Assembly: GCA_905480395.1 (NCBI GenBank)
Contig: CAJQQE010000028.1
Location: forward strand, 1 to 48,531
Origin: an uncultured Phycisphaerales bacterium
GTDB taxonomy: Bacteria > Planctomycetota > Phycisphaerae > Phycisphaerales > SM1A02
Direction: 5' to 3'
DNA: 48,531 nucleotides
Made by a program: the position numbers and the translations under genes. Shown one piece after another: positions 38,354 to 46,979 of the stretch (position 1 is its first letter; each line of letters opens with the position of its first letter). Below the pieces are notes generated by a model, which was given only the letters and a program-made list of their open reading frames with translations, had not been told where the DNA came from and made no database searches.

Positions 38354-38886
38354 CAGAGTCTTCGATCAACCAGACACCGGGCGGGCCGGCAGTCGTTCCG
38401 GAAGGGCCGCGCGATGATCAGATCATCCGAAGACTTCCGCTCCTCAAGGTCTTGCCGCTCGTGGCGATCGGGGGCGGCATTGGGGCCGTGGCTCGCTGGG
38501 GTGTGCAGGAGGCGTCCGTGCATTTGGGCGGCGTGCTGACAGTATCACTGCTGATTGTGAACCTGCTCGGTTCGTTCATGCTCGGAATCGTCTTTGCTCG
38601 GCTCGACACGAGATTCCCAAGTCTTCTCGACATCGATCTGCCGCCGGGGTTCGAACCGGGCCGGCGTCCGATGCACCCCGTGCTGACTGCCGCGGTCATC
38701 GGAGGCGGCCTCGGTGCGTTCACCACCTACTCGACGCTGTGCCTCGAAGTCATTCGCTTGTGGCAGGCGGGCGAGATTGTGTCGGCCACTCTCTTGATAT
38801 CGCTTTCGCTGATCCTCGGTCCGCTCGCCGTGGCGATCGGCGTCCGAGTCGGACACCGATCGCATCCGGCGGTTCGCGGGCGCTGA
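38350..38886 (+). CDS. crcB: CrcB/Fluc fluoride channel subunit, second copy
   Basis: This 178-residue paralogue has GGGIGAVARWG, IVNLLGSFMLG and GGGLGAFTTYSTLCLE, again the four-helix Fluc fold, with a polar 35-residue N-terminal extension and an insertion after helix 2 (around 95-115, RFPSLLDIDL). GTG 38350 overlaps the previous stop by four bases. Fluc works as an antiparallel dimer; organisms with two adjacent genes often make a heterodimer. Here the two copies differ clearly in length and loops. Confidence 0.88.
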   Translation: MTESSINQTPGGPAVVPEGPRDDQIIRRLPLLKVLPLVAIGGGIGAVARWGVQEASVHLGGVLTVSLLIVNLLGSFMLGIVFARLDTRFPSLLDIDLPPGFEPGRRPMHPVLTAAVIGGGLGAFTTYSTLCLEVIRLWQAGEIVSATLLISLSLILGPLAVAIGVRVGHRSHPAVRGR

Positions 38887-38914
38887 CCGGTGGCGCCACC
38901 CGCGGGCCGAGTGA

Positions 38915-40120
38915 TCAATCCGAGAACTGCCACGACGCGGCGCCGATCTGCGTCGCGAGGCGGTTTGTGGCGGTTTTAAGTTGTTTTTGGTGCTCCCGGC
39001 CACCGCAGCCCGGTTCCCACCACGGCCCGCGGACGCTCAAGGTGTCTGTCGCGCGATCGAACTTCGGATCGATGCGACCGATGAACCGCTCCCCGTGCAG
39101 GATCGGGAGCACGTAGTAACCGAACTGGCGTTTCGCGGCTGGAACGAAGGCTTCGAACCGATAGTCGAACGCAAAGCGGCGGGCCAGTCGTTGGCGGTCG
39201 CGGATGACCGGGTCGAATGGACAGAGCAGGCGGAGCTCATCAGCCCAAGGTTCGATGCGGGCAAGTCGGCGGGAGGCTTCGGTGGCGTAGGCCGGTCGTC
39301 GTTTTCCATCGAGGTCTTCGAGGACGACGGATTCGATTTCGCCGCGGGTGACGGCGGCATCGCACCAGGCTCGAGCGTCGGCATTGGGAATCGACTTCCA
39401 GAACGCGGCCACTTCATTCGAGGTCGCCACGCCGAGTCGTTCAAGCGCCGTGTGGCATGCCCACTCGAGATGTTCTGCGATTGAAGGCTTTGATCGAGCG
39501 TGGGCTTCTGGATGGACACGTTCGGCAAGGTCGTAGAGTTTTTCGAATCGTGCGCGGCCGGCGATCGAAATTTTTCCAACTCGCCAAAGATGCTCGAGCG
39601 CGGCCTTACCGGGATGCCAGTTCCACCAACCGCCGCCGCCGTCCTCTGATCGTTCGTCTTCGAGGTCGCGACCGCGCAACGGCCCGTCAACCCGAACGCG
39701 GGCGTGGATTCTTTTGAGCAAGGGCGCGGGATCGCCGCCAAGGCGTTCATGCCACCACGCATTTCGGTCGGCGCGGTCGGCATACCTGGCAAAGCGAGGT
39801 TTCCAATGTGCGTACCAACGGGTGGGGATCAGACTGGCGTCGTGGGTCCAATGTTCAAACAGGGACCGGTCCTTCTCCAGCAAACCAGTGAGGGTCTCGT
39901 GGTGATACGACTCCAGGCGAGTCTGCAGGATGAGGTGGTGGGCTCGTTCCAGCACGTTGATCGAGTCGACTTGGACGAATCCAAGGCGTTCGATCAGGCG
40001 TTGCACCGAAACCGGGCCAGATCGCGTGGCGGGAGGGGTGGCCAAACCTTGGGCGGCGAGCAGGATGCGCCGGCTCTCCCGGGGGGGAATCACGCGAGGA
40101 TGGTCGGTGGATGGTGGCAT
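38915..40120 (-). CDS. ycaQ: YcaQ-type winged-helix DNA glycosylase
   Basis: This 401-residue protein belongs to the YcaQ/AlkX (HTH_42) family, which unhooks interstrand crosslinks and bulky adducts in DNA. The signature QVDSINVLERAHHLILQTRL lies near residues 49-68, containing the Q-x-D catalytic pair, followed by winged-helix repeats and the C-terminal family block with FDPVIRDRQRLARRFAFDY. No Shine-Dalgarno is visible. The gene converges with the second crcB gene, 28 bases away, and is monocistronic as far as can be seen. Confidence 0.9.
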   Translation of the reverse strand: MPPSTDHPRVIPPRESRRILLAAQGLATPPATRSGPVSVQRLIERLGFVQVDSINVLERAHHLILQTRLESYHHETLTGLLEKDRSLFEHWTHDASLIPTRWYAHWKPRFARYADRADRNAWWHERLGGDPAPLLKRIHARVRVDGPLRGRDLEDERSEDGGGGWWNWHPGKAALEHLWRVGKISIAGRARFEKLYDLAERVHPEAHARSKPSIAEHLEWACHTALERLGVATSNEVAAFWKSIPNADARAWCDAAVTRGEIESVVLEDLDGKRRPAYATEASRRLARIEPWADELRLLCPFDPVIRDRQRLARRFAFDYRFEAFVPAAKRQFGYYVLPILHGERFIGRIDPKFDRATDTLSVRGPWWEPGCGGREHQKQLKTATNRLATQIGAASWQFSD

Positions 40121-40374
40121 CGAGGGAAGGGCGTCTTGAACTCCAGGGAGGCGGCTTCCGGTTGGCTCCGGAGTCAGATGAACCCGATTTTGAGGGAGAT
40201 CCGAGGATCTGAACGCATCAACGGATCCCGGAGAGCAGCGTGGACCCTATCATGCCCGACTTGCCCCAAATCGGCCAACCGGCGGTTTTGGATTCCCGGC
40301 TTCGGCCGATCTTGATTCGGTCCTGACGATGTCGACATCGTTGCGACCTTCAGTCTTTGGAGATGCTTTCAATC

Positions 40375-41325
40375 ATGCGACGCGCGAAGATCAGTGTCAT
40401 CGGCGCTGGAAATGTCGGTGCCACTTGTGCCCATTGGGCGGCCGCCAAGGAACTTGGCGATGTGGTTCTCTTGGACATTCCAGATAAGGAAGGCGTTGCC
40501 AAAGGCAAGGCCCTCGATCTTGCCTGCTGCGGTCCAATGGAGCGTTTTGACGCCAATGTCCACGGCACCGCGGACTATGCAGATACCGCCGGAAGTGATG
40601 TGGTGATCGTGACCGCGGGACTTCCGCGAAAGCCAGGTATGAGCCGGGACGATCTCATTGGAACCAATGTCAAGATCGTTCGATCCGTGACCGAGCAGGT
40701 GGCGAAGCACTCGCCCGACTCGATCATGATCCTCGTATCAAATCCACTGGATGCGATGGTCTACACGGCCTGGAAGTCATCCGGGTTCCCGACCAAGCAG
40801 ATCGTCGGACAAGCCGGTTGCCTTGATGTCGCTCGCTACCGGGCGTTCTTGGCGATGAAGCTGGGTTGCTCAGTCGAAGATATCTCGGCATTGTTGCTTG
40901 GTGGACACGGTGACGACATGGTCCCGCTCCCCCGATACACCTCAGTGCACGGCATCCCGGTAAGCCAGTTGCTCTCCGAAGCCGAAATCACCGAGTGCGT
41001 CGATCGAGCCAAGGTTGGCGGTGGCGAGATCGTCAAGCTGATGGGGACCAGTGCCTACTACGCGCCGGCTTCGGGGTCAGTGCAGATGGCCGAAGCCATC
41101 ATCAAGGACAAGAAGCGAATTCTTCCCTGTGCCGCCTACTGCGACGCTGAGTACGGGGTCGGCGGTTACTTCGTGGGCGTGCCCTGCATTCTCGGATCCA
41201 GCGGCGTCGAGAAGGTGATCGAGATCGATCTGGACGAGACTGAGCGGGCGTTGATGGACGAGTCGATCAGTCACGTCAAGGACCTCGTCGGGACGGTCAC
41301 CGAGATGTTCCCCGACCTCGCCTGA
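40375..41325 (+). CDS. mdh: Malate dehydrogenase
   Basis: It oxidises malate to oxaloacetate with NAD in the TCA cycle. The 316 residues are of the lactate-dehydrogenase-like type: GAGNVGA at 10-16, substrate Arg in LPRKPGMSR (Arg 85 and 91), the catalytic His in GGHGDDMV (His 178), and the Asp/Arg pair in GCLDVARYR (Asp 151, Arg 154). The Arg at position 85 favours malate over lactate. ATG 40375 is used on family grounds; a GGAG is 12 bases upstream, slightly far, and TTG 40357 or ATG 40363 are possible. It ends before a strong terminator. Confidence 0.95.
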   Translation: MRRAKISVIGAGNVGATCAHWAAAKELGDVVLLDIPDKEGVAKGKALDLACCGPMERFDANVHGTADYADTAGSDVVIVTAGLPRKPGMSRDDLIGTNVKIVRSVTEQVAKHSPDSIMILVSNPLDAMVYTAWKSSGFPTKQIVGQAGCLDVARYRAFLAMKLGCSVEDISALLLGGHGDDMVPLPRYTSVHGIPVSQLLSEAEITECVDRAKVGGGEIVKLMGTSAYYAPASGSVQMAEAIIKDKKRILPCAAYCDAEYGVGGYFVGVPCILGSSGVEKVIEIDLDETERALMDESISHVKDLVGTVTEMFPDLA

Positions 41326-41360
41326 TCGATTGGCGAGTCTCGAAGGAAGACGATTTTTAA

Positions 41361-41392
41361 GGCCCGTGGCGATCTCGCCACGGGCCTTTTTT
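41361..41392 (+). terminator. Terminator of mdh
   Basis: A perfect 11-bp stem (GGCCCGTGGCG with CGCCACGGGCC), four-base loop and six T residues lie 35 bases past the mdh stop. Confidence 0.95.
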
Positions 41393-41478
41393 CGTCCTGG
41401 AGGCCGAGCGAGTCGTCAGGGTGCAGATTCAGAACGCCGTTTCTAGACTCCGGGAGGGGGTCTGGCCGATCATTCTAG

Positions 41479-42762
41479 GTGGCTTCTTCTCGACCTCTTT
41501 TTCGATTCGATCCGGGCTGGCTCTTCCTGTTGGCGGGCCTGGCGATGCTGGTGGCGTTGGTGTTGGTGCCCCAGGAGCAATCGCTCCGAACCGCCGAGAT
41601 CGAGCTGGCCCCGCTCCAATTCGAGCAGGATTTGCTTCAGATCCACCAGGCTCGGTATGACCACGCCATTTTTGAGTTGGATCGCGAAGACCCTGCCGTG
41701 ATGGAGCGGTTGATTCGGGCGAAGTTGCAACTGATTCCGGTCATCCCGAGCCACGATGTCGAAGTGCTGGCGGTCTCCAATGCCATCAATCAGCCGGTCA
41801 CGGACTGGATCCATCGGCTCATAGAGTTTGAACGACCGATCGTCACGCCGCCCCGAACGACTGCGTTGGCGAGTCTCGTTGGACCGGGTATTCGTTTGTG
41901 GGTCGTCGGCGGCGCCACCCTCAGCATCTTTATCGGTTTAGTTCTTGGCAGCCCCGGTGAACCGCTGGTTCGGGAAGCGGCTCGCAAGATTCTCCGAATT
42001 CCGGCCGTGTTCGAGTCCGAGACGGCGCAGCCCCATCTCTTCGGTGGAGACGAGGAAGCGGAAGAGGAAGAAGCGGACGAAGAAGCGGACGAAGACGAGG
42101 AAGAGGAGGAGGACGAGGAGGACACGGAAGAGGAAGAAGCGGACGAAGACGAGGACGAGGAAGCGGAAGAGGACGAGGACGCGGACGAGGACGAGGACGC
42201 GGACGAGGACGAGGAAGCGGAAGAGGAAGAGGACGAGGAAGAGGAAGCGGAAGAAGACTCACGATCAGTGGATAATCCGGGAGCCACGCTCTTGCCGGTT
42301 CAGTTTGAAGGCTTGAGCGATCGTGATAGCGACATCGAAGAAGATGCAGCGGTGGTCGGAAGGAAGAATGAGGGCGACGAAGAAGACGAAGACGAAGACG
42401 AGGTCGAGGGCGAAGTAGACGCAGAAGAGGAAGAAGGCGAAGAAGAGGGTGAAGACGAGGGCATCGATGGGGAAGACGACGAAGAAGAAGGGGAAGCAGA
42501 CGACGAAGAAGAAGAGGAAGCAGACGAAGAAGAAGAAGAGGAAGCAGACGAAAAAGAGGAAGCAGACGAAGACGTAGGCGTCGACGAGGAAGAGGACGAG
42601 GAAGAGGACGAAGACGACGCTGGTGACGAAGGCGAGACCGACGGCGCGGAAGATCCTGCTGATTCAGCCGGGGACAACCTCGCCGCGGAGTTGACCTACG
42701 AACCGGTCTCGGATGAAGGGTCACTCTGGGCTGATCTTGAAGATCAGGGCCAGCGTTTCTGA
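41479..42762 (+). CDS. Membrane protein with very acidic C-terminal tail
   Basis: This 427-residue protein starts at GTG 41479, directly after an in-frame TAG, so no earlier start is possible. Two hydrophobic helices lie at about 14-32 and 133-157, around a soluble domain of about 100 residues. From about 190 to 395 the sequence is almost all Glu and Asp with a less acidic island near 255-300; it repeats at DNA level as GAGGACGAGGAAGCGGAAGA-like units. No catalytic motif is visible. Such tails bind cations or basic proteins. The function is unknown; the gene lies between mdh and dprA with no obvious partner. Confidence 0.75.
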   Translation: MASSRPLFRFDPGWLFLLAGLAMLVALVLVPQEQSLRTAEIELAPLQFEQDLLQIHQARYDHAIFELDREDPAVMERLIRAKLQLIPVIPSHDVEVLAVSNAINQPVTDWIHRLIEFERPIVTPPRTTALASLVGPGIRLWVVGGATLSIFIGLVLGSPGEPLVREAARKILRIPAVFESETAQPHLFGGDEEAEEEEADEEADEDEEEEEDEEDTEEEEADEDEDEEAEEDEDADEDEDADEDEEAEEEEDEEEEAEEDSRSVDNPGATLLPVQFEGLSDRDSDIEEDAAVVGRKNEGDEEDEDEDEVEGEVDAEEEEGEEEGEDEGIDGEDDEEEGEADDEEEEEADEEEEEEADEKEEADEDVGVDEEEDEEEDEDDAGDEGETDGAEDPADSAGDNLAAELTYEPVSDEGSLWADLEDQGQRF

Positions 42763-42857
42763 ACGCCCGCGGATGGGCCACCCGAAAAAAGTCGACGACC
42801 GCTGGAAGCGTCTGATCACCGAGTAGGCTTGTCGTGAGACGGGCCGGGCGGTCGCAG

Positions 42858-43829
42858 ATGCACGAAGAGAGACTGGTTCAAACGTTGGCGCTTCAGCAAA
42901 TCAAGGGGTGGGGGCCGCGAACCGTTTGCAAGCTGCGCGAGTCTTTCGGGACGACTGCCCGCATCCTGGAGGCGTCTGCCTCGGCCGTCGCCGCCGTGAC
43001 GGGGGAGCGTGAGGTGGTGGTGGCGGCCAGGTTGCGAACGCTCGATCGAAAATACGCTCGCGCGGACCTTCGCCGGCTCCAAGACCTTGGCGGGTCGGTC
43101 TTGACGGTGTTTGATCCCCATTATCCCCCGGCACTCCGGGGCATCGAAGATCCACCGACGGTGCTGCGGATTCTGGGTTCGCGAGCGGCGCTCACGCAAC
43201 ATCCGATCATCTCGATCGTCGGGGCGCGGCGATGTTCGGCGGTTGGGGTTGATCTGGCGTCGCGATTCTCCACCGCCCTTTGCGAAGCAGGATTTTCGAT
43301 CTGTTCCGGGGGCGCGTTGGGAATCGATGCGGCGGCGCATCGCGCCGCGCTTCGAGCTGGGGTGCCGACATTTGCCATCCTTGGCTCGGGCCTGCAGCAT
43401 CTTTATCCGCCGGAGAATCACTCGCTCTTTCACGCGATTGCGGCGGGTGGTGGGGCCGTGGTCAGTGAGTACCCGTGCGACGTCGGTCCGCGGCCGGGTC
43501 GGTTTCCGGAACGAAATCGAATCATTGCCGGGCTCTCACTGGGCGTGGTGGTCTTCGAGGCCGGCGCCCGCAGTGGGGCGATGATCACCGCGCGTCTGGC
43601 GGCTGAAGATTATGGCCGCGAGGTTCTTGCAGTGCCCGGTCGGGTTGATACGGGGGCCAGCGCGGGGTGCCATCGTGCGATTCGCGAGGGCTGGGCCTGC
43701 CTGGTTGATCACCCGGATCAGATCGTGGAGCGGATTCAGGAGCAGGCCGGGCTTCTGGAGTTGCATCGCGCGGCCGCCGCCGGAGCGTCGAGTGGGTCGG
43801 CGGCGGTCCATGAAAAGCCAATCTCCTGA
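42858..43829 (+). CDS. dprA: DNA processing protein DprA
   Basis: DprA binds incoming single-stranded DNA during natural transformation and loads RecA. The 323 residues hold the Rossmann-like family core: VGARRCSAVG (121-130), SGGALGIDAAAH (150-161), FPERNRIIAGLS (216-227) and EAGARSGAMIT (234-244), with a SAM-like helical N-terminal domain (1-75). ATG 42858 follows GGCGG by six bases; GTG 42834 opens the frame earlier. The C-terminal DML1-type winged helix present in many DprA proteins is reduced or missing here. Its presence fits a competence-capable organism, and a pilM gene is elsewhere in the window. Confidence 0.92.
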   Translation: MHEERLVQTLALQQIKGWGPRTVCKLRESFGTTARILEASASAVAAVTGEREVVVAARLRTLDRKYARADLRRLQDLGGSVLTVFDPHYPPALRGIEDPPTVLRILGSRAALTQHPIISIVGARRCSAVGVDLASRFSTALCEAGFSICSGGALGIDAAAHRAALRAGVPTFAILGSGLQHLYPPENHSLFHAIAAGGGAVVSEYPCDVGPRPGRFPERNRIIAGLSLGVVVFEAGARSGAMITARLAAEDYGREVLAVPGRVDTGASAGCHRAIREGWACLVDHPDQIVERIQEQAGLLELHRAAAAGASSGSAAVHEKPIS

Positions 43830-43985
43830 CCGCAATGGAATTCTCGAGATCGATGAACTTGTCTGGTGATTCGACCGCGAACGTCCGATGACCCAAGGCA
43901 GGAATTCGTCATCGGGAAAGAAGATCCGTCAATCCTGACGCCATGACTCCATGTCGCGTCTTGAAGAATCGTGAAGGGTAGGCCC

Positions 43986-44741
43986 ATGCGACTAGGCGTT
44001 ATCTCCGACGTTCACGGAAATCTACTGGCCCTTCAATCAGTCCTTGCAGCGCTCGACGCGGCCGGAATCGATCGATTGGTCTGTCTTGGCGACGTCGTGG
44101 GGTATGGGCCCGATCCAATCGAATGCCTCGACCTGATCTTCGATCGCAACCCACTGATGGTGGTGGGAAACCATGAAGAGGCGTTGTTCCGACCGGAACT
44201 CGGCCGTCAGTTTCGTGAGATCGCTCGCGAGACCATCGACTGGACCCGACGCCAGCTCGCCTCCGAGCGGCCGGATCTTCTTGACGCGATCGAACAACTC
44301 CCTGGCATGATCTACTTTGAGTCGAAGCTCATGATCGTTCATGATTCGCCGATTCCCGGCGGGGCTCGTTACATCCTTGATGGCGCTGCGGCCGGGCCGG
44401 CATTTCGTGGAATCACAGTCCCGATCTGCTTGGTGGGTCACACGCATTTGCCGGCTTGTTTTCGTCTTCTGGGAGATGCCGAAAATCCAGTGGTGGAGAG
44501 CCATCGGAGCGTCTCATCAAGGTCAATCGAAGTTGACTTCGAAGGGCACTGCATTGTGAATCCGGGGTCGGTGGGTCAACCCAGAGATGGCGATCCCCGG
44601 GCTTCGTACGCAATCATCGATCTAGAAGCAGGGGAGATCGACTGGCATCGGGCCGGATACGACATCGCCTCGGCTCAGTCCAGAGCCATCGCCTCAGGAC
44701 TTCCGGCGCGAGCCGCCGAACGGCTCGCCCTCGGGGCTTGA
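43986..44741 (+). CDS. Metallophosphoesterase (YfcE/MJ0936 type)
   Basis: This 251-residue cytoplasmic calcineurin-like phosphoesterase has all metal-site motifs: SDVHGN (Asp 8, His 10), LGDVVGYGPDP (35-44), GNHEE (61-65), a metal His near 119, and GHTHLP (151-156), followed by NPGSVGQPRDGDPRASY typical of the YfcE branch. It acts on phosphodiesters or phosphoproteins; the physiological substrate is unknown. ATG 43986 has AAGGG eight bases upstream. It is convergent with the MlaE-type gene, ten bases away. Confidence 0.9.
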   Translation: MRLGVISDVHGNLLALQSVLAALDAAGIDRLVCLGDVVGYGPDPIECLDLIFDRNPLMVVGNHEEALFRPELGRQFREIARETIDWTRRQLASERPDLLDAIEQLPGMIYFESKLMIVHDSPIPGGARYILDGAAAGPAFRGITVPICLVGHTHLPACFRLLGDAENPVVESHRSVSSRSIEVDFEGHCIVNPGSVGQPRDGDPRASYAIIDLEAGEIDWHRAGYDIASAQSRAIASGLPARAAERLALGA

Positions 44742-44751
44742 TCGGCCGCGA

Positions 44752-45585
44752 TCAACCGAGGCCGAGGGTGAAGAAGAGCGACGTGAAGAACAGGTCTGCG
44801 AAGATCACGGTGACCACCGTTTGAACCACGGTGTCAGTGGTTGCCTTGCCGACGCCCGCAGCGCCGCCCGAGACTCGGAGTCCGTTGCGGCACGCGATCA
44901 ATCCCAGGATCGTTCCAAAGATGCCGGCCTTGAAGAGTCCGGTCAGAAAATCGGCGCTGGTGAGCTGCTGGATCGTGTTGTCTTTGTACACCTCGTAGGG
45001 GATCCCGAGTTGAAGGATCCCAATCGCCCCGCCCGCGAAGACCGCGGAGAGGTCGGCAATCACCGCAAGTAAGACCAGGCTGATAGCGCTCGCGATCACC
45101 CGCGGTACGACGAGGAAACGAACCGGGTTGAGGCCCATCGATTCGAGTGCTTCGATTTCTTCACCGACGACCATGGTTCCAAGCTCGGCGGCGATCGACG
45201 CGCCAGCAAATCCGGTGAGGACGATGGCGGCGATGAGCGGGCCAAGTTCGCGAAAGACCGCGACACCCACGAGATTTGCGACCTTGTCGACTTGTCCGAA
45301 CTGCTGAAGGCTCGGCGCCGTCTGCAAGGCGAGAATCAAACCGATGCTTCCCGAGACAAGGACCACGATGCTGATCGAGTGGACTCCGACCCGCACCATC
45401 TGGGAGATGAAAGCTGCTCGTCCGAATCGGAATTGACCTCGAACGGTGGATTTCCAGACCCACCCAATCAACTCATGAAGAAGCCAGTAGAGGCCGCCAA
45501 TGAATTCGAGGATCCCGAGAACGAAACCGCCAACCCGTTCGAGGATGCGTGCGACCAGACCATGTTGACTGACGGTTTCGGGCAT
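44752..45585 (-). CDS. MlaE-type ABC transporter permease
   Basis: This 277-residue membrane permease is of the MlaE/YrbE family, which moves phospholipids or other lipids between membranes. Helices span about 50-75, 85-110, 140-170, 190-215 and 240-265. The EQ-loop region is recognisable in VVGEEIEALESMGLNPVRFLV (about 149-169, the family-typical GTMVVGEEIEALESMG block). ATG 45585 is preferred; the frame extends upstream. It lies eight bases after the STAS gene stop. The ATPase (MlaF) and MCE (MlaD) partners are not beside it, in contrast to the usual mla clusters. Confidence 0.88.
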   Translation of the reverse strand: MPETVSQHGLVARILERVGGFVLGILEFIGGLYWLLHELIGWVWKSTVRGQFRFGRAAFISQMVRVGVHSISIVVLVSGSIGLILALQTAPSLQQFGQVDKVANLVGVAVFRELGPLIAAIVLTGFAGASIAAELGTMVVGEEIEALESMGLNPVRFLVVPRVIASAISLVLLAVIADLSAVFAGGAIGILQLGIPYEVYKDNTIQQLTSADFLTGLFKAGIFGTILGLIACRNGLRVSGGAAGVGKATTDTVVQTVVTVIFADLFFTSLFFTLGLG

Positions 45586-45593
45586 ATTGTGGT

Positions 45594-45941
45594 TTAGGCA
45601 TCCAAGGCGGACGTCGTATCGGCAGTGATGTTGAATACAGTATCGAGCCGGGCGATCTCGAACACGGATCGCACGCGATCTTGAAGGCCTGCGAGGAAAA
45701 GCGAGCAGTCGTGGGCTCGGCATTGCTGCAGTGCTTCAACCAGCGTGGCGACCCCAGAACTATCCATATACGGGACCTGACTCAGGTCAACCACCAGCCG
45801 GTTGGGTGATTCACCGAGGACCTGCTTGAGCCGGCTCCGAAGCGACGGGCTGCGAGCGAGGTCGACCTCGCCCATCGGGGTGACGACCACGGAGTCGTCG
45901 CGATTTTCAACTTGGATTTCCATCTCTTGGCCGTTGTTCAT
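45594..45941 (-). CDS. STAS-domain protein (anti-sigma antagonist or MlaB-like)
   Basis: This 115-residue single STAS domain has the phosphorylation-site motif YMDSSGVATLVEAL near 57-70, as in SpoIIAA and RsbV. STAS proteins that sit with MlaE in other bacteria (MlaB) bind the ABC ATPase, while those paired with RsbW kinases are anti-anti-sigma factors. Both contexts hold here: it lies between an RsbW-like kinase (overlap of four bases at 45938-45941) and MlaE. The serine is kept, so regulation by phosphorylation is likely. Confidence 0.9.
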   Translation of the reverse strand: MNNGQEMEIQVENRDDSVVVTPMGEVDLARSPSLRSRLKQVLGESPNRLVVDLSQVPYMDSSGVATLVEALQQCRAHDCSLFLAGLQDRVRSVFEIARLDTVFNITADTTSALDA

Positions 45942-46420
45942 TGCTTCCCATTCTCCGGCGTGCCGGCGTGATTCTGATCCGAGGAGTCTGCTGCTCCTCG
46001 AGGTGTCTTCTCGAGGATGAGCCGCATGCCGCCCGGGGTCCGGCGTTGAAATTCACAGGTATCCGTCACCTCCTGCATGATATTCACGCCCAATCCGCCC
46101 GGCCGTACCTCCGCGAGGTCCCTCGACGTGATCTGGGCTGGATCGGTCTGTCGACCTTCGTCCTCGATCTCGATTCTGATCCGACGTTCGGGTTCTTCCA
46201 TGAGAAAGATGGAGATCCAAATTCGGCCATCGGGCCTCGACTCGTACCCATGTCGGATCACATTGGCGAGGGCCTCATCGACCGCGAGTGCGAGGTGGCC
46301 GGTTTCGATTTCGTCGAATCCAAATCGTTCCGAGAACGAGATGAGCATGGCACGGACCGGGGCCAAGAGGTCTGCTTGACTGAGAATCTCCAGTCGGATG
46401 GCTGGTGGTTGTGGGTTCAT
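45938..46420 (-). CDS. RsbW-like serine kinase/anti-sigma factor
   Basis: This 160-residue HATPase_c protein of the RsbW/SpoIIAB group has the N-box DEALANVIRHGY (about 49-60), the G1 box IEDEGRQ (about 84-90) and GGLGVNIM (about 109-116). It likely phosphorylates the STAS protein encoded just downstream, and may or may not hold a sigma factor. ATG 46420 overlaps the preceding lipoprotein stop by four bases (ATGA), as does its own end with the STAS start. The C-terminus has a polar tail (about 140-160) not needed for the fold. Confidence 0.9.
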   Translation of the reverse strand: MNPQPPAIRLEILSQADLLAPVRAMLISFSERFGFDEIETGHLALAVDEALANVIRHGYESRPDGRIWISIFLMEEPERRIRIEIEDEGRQTDPAQITSRDLAEVRPGGLGVNIMQEVTDTCEFQRRTPGGMRLILEKTPRGAADSSDQNHAGTPENGKQ

Positions 46421-46827
46421 GGTTCAAGCCCCCGGGCTGCCGAATGGGGAGTCGCTCGTGAATCAACCCACGATCGCCAGCGATTGACGGCCAAGAACCG
46501 TTCCGGCAGCGGGTCAGATGCTTCGTAGCCGAAGTTCTCGCCGGTGACCATTTGGAGCGTCTCGGAGGCGACCAGTCGTTCGGCCGGATCACTGGATTCA
46601 AGCATCACCACGAGCTTTTGGAGGGTGGCAATCGGTGGCCGTCTTCGATCCTCGGGCGGTTGAATCGAGGACCAATTGGCGGCCACCTGGGCCGCGGCAT
46701 AGAGACGTGAGGCGGGATCCGGGGCGTTAAATCCGCCATCCGGAATGGGCGGCGCACATCCGGTCAGCAGTACGAGCACGGCCGCTCCGCTGAGTAGAAC
46801 CCCCCGAAGATTGATCACTGCCAGCAT
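46417..46827 (-). CDS. Lipoprotein heading the RsbW-STAS-MlaE operon
   Basis: This 136-residue protein has a lipobox signal peptide (VLVLLTGC, Cys about 24) and a short helical, HEAT-like exported domain (about 50-110) with a Trp-rich end. No family is recognised. It is the first gene of a four-gene overlapping operon, so it may be the envelope sensor or partner of the signalling and lipid-transport proteins; this is inference from context only. It is divergent from guaA, with about 150 bases between. Confidence 0.75.
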   Translation of the reverse strand: MLAVINLRGVLLSGAAVLVLLTGCAPPIPDGGFNAPDPASRLYAAAQVAANWSSIQPPEDRRRPPIATLQKLVVMLESSDPAERLVASETLQMVTGENFGYEASDPLPERFLAVNRWRSWVDSRATPHSAARGLEP

Positions 46828-46979
46828 GTTCGGAAGGATACCACCCCATCACGATGGCCATCGATGCGTTCCCGAGCGTGGACATTTGGTCGAAGGCCCC
46901 CCGGGGGATGGAGGGCGCGGTAGCCTCTCCGCCTTCCCCTCGCAGGGGGAGTCCCTCTGGCATCGGATCCGAATTCCTC

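Noticed and set aside
41930-42781. Arg/Leu/Pro-rich frame of 283 codons on the minus strand
   Set aside because: It is the antisense of the Glu/Asp repeat of the plus-strand membrane protein; its composition mirrors that repeat.
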